Shown: in pieces, positions 60,302 through 64,000 of the stretch
How positions within the stretch are numbered: the stretch's first letter is position 1
How the letters are laid out: every line of letters begins with the position of its first letter
DNA from: Salinarimonas ramus
GTDB lineage: Bacteria; Pseudomonadota; Alphaproteobacteria; Rhizobiales; Beijerinckiaceae
Direction: 5' to 3'
Assembly (NCBI RefSeq): GCF_014645695.1
Contig: NZ_BMMF01000004.1
Location: 379,261 to 443,260, forward strand
Length of the DNA: 64,000 nucleotides
Made by a program: the position numbers and the translations under genes
The notes under the pieces: generated by a model
Told to the model about the DNA's origin: nothing
Database searches by the model: none
Seen by the model: only the letters and a program-made list of their open reading frames with translations

Positions 60302-60991
60302 ATGCAACTTAAAGACGGTATGTCGTTCGACCCCGCCCCGGCGGAGCGCTTGCTGTCTCGGCTCCGCGAGCGCGCCCACCCCTATCAGGTCTCCTTCGCG
60401 GGGCTCGACCTGCGGATCGACGAGAACGTGTTCTGCCCCCGGCATACCAAGACCTCTGCGATCATGCTCGAATGCCTGGACGGGATCGAACTTCCCCGTG
60501 AGGCGCGAGCGCTCGACATCTTCACCGGGTCCGGCGTTTTCGCTCTCTACCTCGCGGCGCGCGGTTGCCGAGCGCTCGGTGTCGACATCCTGCCCGAAGC
60601 GGTTCGCTGCGCGCAGCACAACGCGGCTGCGAACAACCTCGGCGATCGCGCCAGCTTCGTTCTCGGAAACGGGCTCTCGGCCGTGCTCGACGAGGGCCGC
60701 TTCGATATCGTGACAGCATGCCCCCCGTTGCTGCCCGGGCGACCTGAGGGGCCGCTGGAGGGCGCGCTGTTCGACGAGCGGCTCGGGTCGACCCATCGCT
60801 TCGTTTCGGAACTCCCCCGCGTTCTCGCGAGCAAGGGGCGCGCCTACCTGTTTTTGTCGGACGTCTTCGCCCGCGTCGGCAACGACATCGACGCGCTTGC
60901 CCGCGATGCGGGTCTCGTCGCCCGCACGGCGCTCGCGCACGACGTGGGATACGAGGTGTACTCCGTGGTCGAGCTGCGCCATGCGGGGTGA
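60302..60991 (+). CDS. HemK/PrmC-like SAM methyltransferase, catalytic motif altered
   Basis: This 229-residue class I methyltransferase has motif I ALDIFTGSGVFALYLA (70-85), GVDILPEAVRCAQHNAAANN (93-112), and VTACPPLLPG (137-146) where HemK-type enzymes have NPPY. The Asn is thus replaced by Cys or Ala, which argues against standard Gln N5-methylation. Substrate unknown. ATG 60302 has GAGAGAG upstream; the stop overlaps the radical SAM gene by 11 bases. Confidence 0.8.
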   Translation: MQLKDGMSFDPAPAERLLSRLRERAHPYQVSFAGLDLRIDENVFCPRHTKTSAIMLECLDGIELPREARALDIFTGSGVFALYLAARGCRALGVDILPEAVRCAQHNAAANNLGDRASFVLGNGLSAVLDEGRFDIVTACPPLLPGRPEGPLEGALFDERLGSTHRFVSELPRVLASKGRAYLFLSDVFARVGNDIDALARDAGLVARTALAHDVGYEVYSVVELRHAG

Positions 60992-62210
60992 GACCGTACC
61001 GGCGCTGCGAGCGCTGAGGTCGCAGGTCCTGCCGCTGATCGATCCCGAAGCGCAGCCGCTCCCCTCTCATCCGCACACGGCGTTCGCCTGGCCGACGCGC
61101 CTGTGCTCGATCGGCTGCGCTCATTGCAGCTTCGGCGCGCGTCGGACCGGCAGGCCCGAGACGCGACGGGTGGCGGAGCACGCGGACGGTCTCGTCGAGT
61201 GGCTCGTGGCGGCGAAAGCCCGCCGTCTCGTCATCTGCGGCGGCGGCGAGCCGCTGGACGAGCCGGCGTTCGTCGAGGATGCGCTTCGTCGCTGCGCGGA
61301 GCGATCGTTGCCTGTGGAGCTGTACACGGCCGGCATCTCGCTCCTTCATCGAACGCCCGCAGCCGACGTGATCGCCGGGCTCCGTCGCGCCCATGCGGGC
61401 GCGACCACGCCGCTCGCCGTGCGGCTGAGCGTCGATGCGTTTCACGAGGAGCGGATCGGACTGGAGCCGGTCGCACAGTGGATCGAGGATCAGGAGCGGC
61501 TCGCCCCCGAATGGCGGCTGTCGCTGCGGGGAATACGCGTGGTCGGCGACGGGAGCATAGAGCGCTTGGCCGCACGGCTGGGCGCCGAGCTCGAAAGGTC
61601 GGCCAAAGGTACCGGCTGGATGACGCTGCGCTCCGGACGCAAGCTCCTGTGCGAATGGAAGGGCTTCGTGCTCGAGAATCGCGGGAGCCTCGACGTTCTC
61701 GCGAGCCGCGGCTTGACGCTGCCCGAGCCGGAGCGCGATACGCTCGCACGGGTGATCCCCGATCAGGACGGCCGGGGCGTCGGGCGCCCGTTCTCCGCTC
61801 GCTTGACCGTCACCCACCGGAGGATCGACCTCGAGATTCATTCCTGTGGTACGGTGAACATTCTCGAGTCGCAGGCGACGGACCTGCGAATGCGCTTTCT
61901 CGATCACTCCTGGGACGAGATGAGATCGGCTTATTTCCGCGATCCTCTACTGCATCGCATTGTCGTACGCGACCTCCCCGGCATCGCCGAGCTGATCGCG
62001 GCGGCGCGAAAAGCCGGAGTGGGAGGTCGCTCGGTGCCCGCTTTCAGCCTCCAGAATCTCCGCGACGACGATGTTCTCAACGCGATCACGGCGCTCGCCC
62101 TCGTCCAGCGCATCGGCGACTTCACCTACCCGCCGCAGGCGCTGGAGGCGGCGCAGCGGGTCGTGGAGGCATACGGGCTGGCGAGCGGAGCCGCGGCGGC
62201 TGCGTCATGA
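60981..62210 (+). CDS. radical SAM protein of unknown function
   Basis: This 409-residue enzyme has the 4Fe-4S motif LCSIGCAHCSF (C42, C46, C49; CxxxCxxC), the SAM-binding ICGGGEPLDEP near 85, and VRLSVDAFHEERIG near 163. No SPASM/Twitch cysteine cluster is obvious; a lone HSCGT lies near 300. Reaction unknown. It overlaps the methyltransferase gene by 11 bases and the MFS gene by 4 (ATGA), so the three are one unit. Confidence 0.85.
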   Translation: MRGETVPALRALRSQVLPLIDPEAQPLPSHPHTAFAWPTRLCSIGCAHCSFGARRTGRPETRRVAEHADGLVEWLVAAKARRLVICGGGEPLDEPAFVEDALRRCAERSLPVELYTAGISLLHRTPAADVIAGLRRAHAGATTPLAVRLSVDAFHEERIGLEPVAQWIEDQERLAPEWRLSLRGIRVVGDGSIERLAARLGAELERSAKGTGWMTLRSGRKLLCEWKGFVLENRGSLDVLASRGLTLPEPERDTLARVIPDQDGRGVGRPFSARLTVTHRRIDLEIHSCGTVNILESQATDLRMRFLDHSWDEMRSAYFRDPLLHRIVVRDLPGIAELIAAARKAGVGGRSVPAFSLQNLRDDDVLNAITALALVQRIGDFTYPPQALEAAQRVVEAYGLASGAAAAAS

Positions 62211-63472
62211 CGACACGATCGGGGACGAAGGCGGGGAGCTGGTCCGCACCGGTGCGCAAGGTCGCCGCGCGGAACGCACGCTTGCTCGGAACTCGCGCGC
62301 TCGTCTCCATGTCGTTCTATGCGGTCGTTCCCTTCGCGGCGGTGGCTGCCGGGCCGATGCTCGGCCTCGCGCCGGCGGGAAGCCTCGGGCTGGTCGCCCT
62401 CGCGGCGCTCGCCGGTCGCCTCCTGTCCTGGCCGATCGGCCGTCTGACGGACCGGGTCGGCGCCGGGTCTCTGCTTCGGTGGGTCGCGGCCGCCACCCTG
62501 GCGATCGGCCTTTGGGCTCTGGTCGCGCCCAGTGCAGGGAGCGCGCTCGCCTTCCTGCTCGGCCTCGCCACGCTCAACCCGACCGCCAACATCGCTCTGC
62601 GCGTGCTCGTCGCGACGAGCAACCGACCGCGCAGGCGCTCGCTGGCGTTCGGACTGCTCGGCAGCGCCAAGACGATCGGCATCGCCGCCGGCCCCGCTCT
62701 CGTCGGCTTGCTCTTCGCGCCGGACGCTTGGAACGTGATCGTGGGCACCGCGCTCGCCTCCCTGGCCCTCGCCCTGGCTCTCCTGCCGGGGGCGAACCGT
62801 GCGAACGGGTGCGTGCAGCCGGGTACCGTGCAGGGCCGACCGCGAGGCGGAGCCGCGCTTCCGGTCGGTGTGCCCGCCATGATCGCTGCGATCTGGCTTC
62901 TCGTCTGGACGGGCCTGAACGCGATCACGGTGGGTCTCGCGACGCTGTTCGCGGTCCACCACGACGATCTGCGTGCCGCGGCGACCTTCTTCGTCGTACA
63001 GTCCCTGCTGTCGGCGGTGCTGCTGGTCGCGGCCGGTGCCGTCCTCGCTCGCGCGGACCTCCACGCCAGGACGATCGTCTTCGCGACGGCCGCGACCGGC
63101 GTCCCCGTCGCCCTTCTCGTACTCGGGCTCGCGCCCGTGGGGAGCGCCCTCGTCGTCGCGCTCGTCGTCGCGATGATCATCGCCGTGAGCGAGGCGCTCA
63201 CGGTGCCTACGCTCGACACCATCGTCGCGGAAACGGCCGGCGGGAGCCTCGGAGGCGGGTTCGGGCGGCTCGCCACGCTCGAGGCTCTCGGTGCAGCGGC
63301 CGGGCTCGCGCTCGCGGCCGGGCTCGCCATCGAGCACGGGCTCTGGTCGATCGCAGGGAACTGGGCTCTCGCGGGCACGGCGATGAGCGTGGTGGCGACG
63401 GCCCTCGCGGTCGCCATCCTCCGGCGGACGCGGGCAGCAGGCTCCCCGAGCCACGTGAACGGCGCGTCGTGA
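62207..63472 (+). CDS. MFS transporter
   Basis: This 421-residue permease has about 12 helices. The first half carries GRLTDRVGAGSLLRW, the usual loop 2-3 motif, and RPRRRSLAFGLLGSAKTIG; a polar loop with NGCVQPGTVQGRPRGG splits the halves. As last gene of the unit it most likely exports the cluster's product or confers self-resistance. ATG 62207 overlaps the radical SAM stop. Confidence 0.87.
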   Translation: MTTRSGTKAGSWSAPVRKVAARNARLLGTRALVSMSFYAVVPFAAVAAGPMLGLAPAGSLGLVALAALAGRLLSWPIGRLTDRVGAGSLLRWVAAATLAIGLWALVAPSAGSALAFLLGLATLNPTANIALRVLVATSNRPRRRSLAFGLLGSAKTIGIAAGPALVGLLFAPDAWNVIVGTALASLALALALLPGANRANGCVQPGTVQGRPRGGAALPVGVPAMIAAIWLLVWTGLNAITVGLATLFAVHHDDLRAAATFFVVQSLLSAVLLVAAGAVLARADLHARTIVFATAATGVPVALLVLGLAPVGSALVVALVVAMIIAVSEALTVPTLDTIVAETAGGSLGGGFGRLATLEALGAAAGLALAAGLAIEHGLWSIAGNWALAGTAMSVVATALAVAILRRTRAAGSPSHVNGAS

Positions 63473-63679
63473 GCAGGATCGGCAGCGCAGCTCTCGCGAC
63501 GCCCTCGCACATGCCGACCCGTGCATCGCTACAAAAACCCGTGTATAGACGGCTCTCGGGCGCGCGCGCGTGCGGCGCGGCGGGTGAAAATTCGGCTCGC
63601 AGCGCCTAAATAGGGTAGACGAATCAATCTCGTGCGGGGGCGCTCCCGCCGCTTCCCGCGGCGCGTCCCAGGGACCCGT

Positions 63680-64000
63680 TCATGGCAGAGCCTGCGACCA
63701 ATCTCGACACCGACGCCTACGGCGCCGAATCCATCAAGGTGCTCAAGGGGCTGGACGCCGTCCGCAAGCGGCCGGGCATGTATATCGGCGACACGGACGA
63801 CGGGTCCGGCCTGCACCACATGGTCTACGAGGTCGTCGACAACGCCATCGACGAGGCGCTGGCCGGCCATGCCAGCGCGGTCAACGTCTCGCTCAATGCC
63901 GACGGATCGGTCACGGTCTCCGACAACGGCCGCGGCATCCCCACCGATATCCATCAGGGCGAGGGCGTGTCGGCGGCCGAGGTCATCATGACCCAGCTGC
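63680..64000 (+). CDS. gyrB: DNA gyrase subunit B, N-terminal part (3' end outside window)
   Basis: 107 residues of the GHKL ATPase domain are visible: [20 protein letters not shown], then [16 protein letters not shown] (with the catalytic Glu) and [17 protein letters not shown]. GyrB introduces negative supercoils with GyrA. ATG 63680. The 207-base gap before it (63473-63679) holds no gene and must include the gyrB promoter. Confidence 0.96.

Overview
The window is chromosomal DNA from a very high-GC alphaproteobacterium. The LptF-LptG-LptD-PdxA-RsmA block, the Glp glycerol ABC transporter of rhizobial type, PAS_5-like and tandem-PilZ proteins, and a UvrB with a long N-terminal extension all suggest order Hyphomicrobiales, close to the Salinarimonas/Methylobacterium/Bosea group. 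The genus is a guess from gene content. No rRNA, tRNA, transposase, integrase or CRISPR array was seen.

Layout. 1-15.6 kb is mostly housekeeping: a partial GlgE-like GH13 protein, leucine dehydrogenase, MetZ, RarA, an SH3 protein, YidD, ThrS, PAS and PilZ proteins, CcdA, a P1 peptidase and UvrB. 15.6-19.0 kb is an AT-richer insert. It holds a complete retron (msr-msd RNA, nucleoside-deoxyribosyltransferase-like effector, reverse transcriptase) on the minus strand, then a DUF559 nuclease-like gene and a small HTH regulator separated by two about 200-bp palindromic repeats. 19.1-30.1 kb returns to core-like genes: GST, uracil-DNA glycosylase, enoyl-CoA hydratase, a large AsmA/YhdP-like protein, Bcp, an M23 peptidase, FBPase, an AI-2E family permease and an EF-hand protein. 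30.2-38.9 kb is a complete glycerol uptake and use locus: divergent glpR, then glpD-S-T-P-Q-U-V closed by a strong hairpin. 38.9-39.9 kb is a lower-GC pair with an AbiEii-type nucleotidyltransferase toxin. 39.9-48.1 kb has an iron alcohol dehydrogenase, SDR, MurJ, a methyltransferase, a degenerate ChbG-like protein, a CFA-synthase-like protein and PurB. 48.3-57.9 kb is the LPS-transport/PdxA/RsmA/TPR/IspE run. 58.2-63.5 kb is an unassigned accessory cluster of two divergent operons: NDT-like (broken by an amber codon), Ppx/GppA-like and HAD on one side; an 18-codon ORF, a methyltransferase, a radical SAM protein and an MFS transporter on the other. The window ends in the start of gyrB.

How the genes work together. 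The Glp genes form one uptake-plus-oxidation unit for glycerol/glycerol-3-phosphate under a DeoR-type repressor. The Lpt genes move LPS to the outer membrane and share a transcription unit with cofactor and ribosome-maturation genes. The retron is expected to act as a tripartite toxin-antitoxin-like phage defence in which RT plus msDNA hold the effector in check. The 58-63 kb cluster looks like a small metabolite or peptide pathway with its own exporter. Its product cannot be named from sequence alone.
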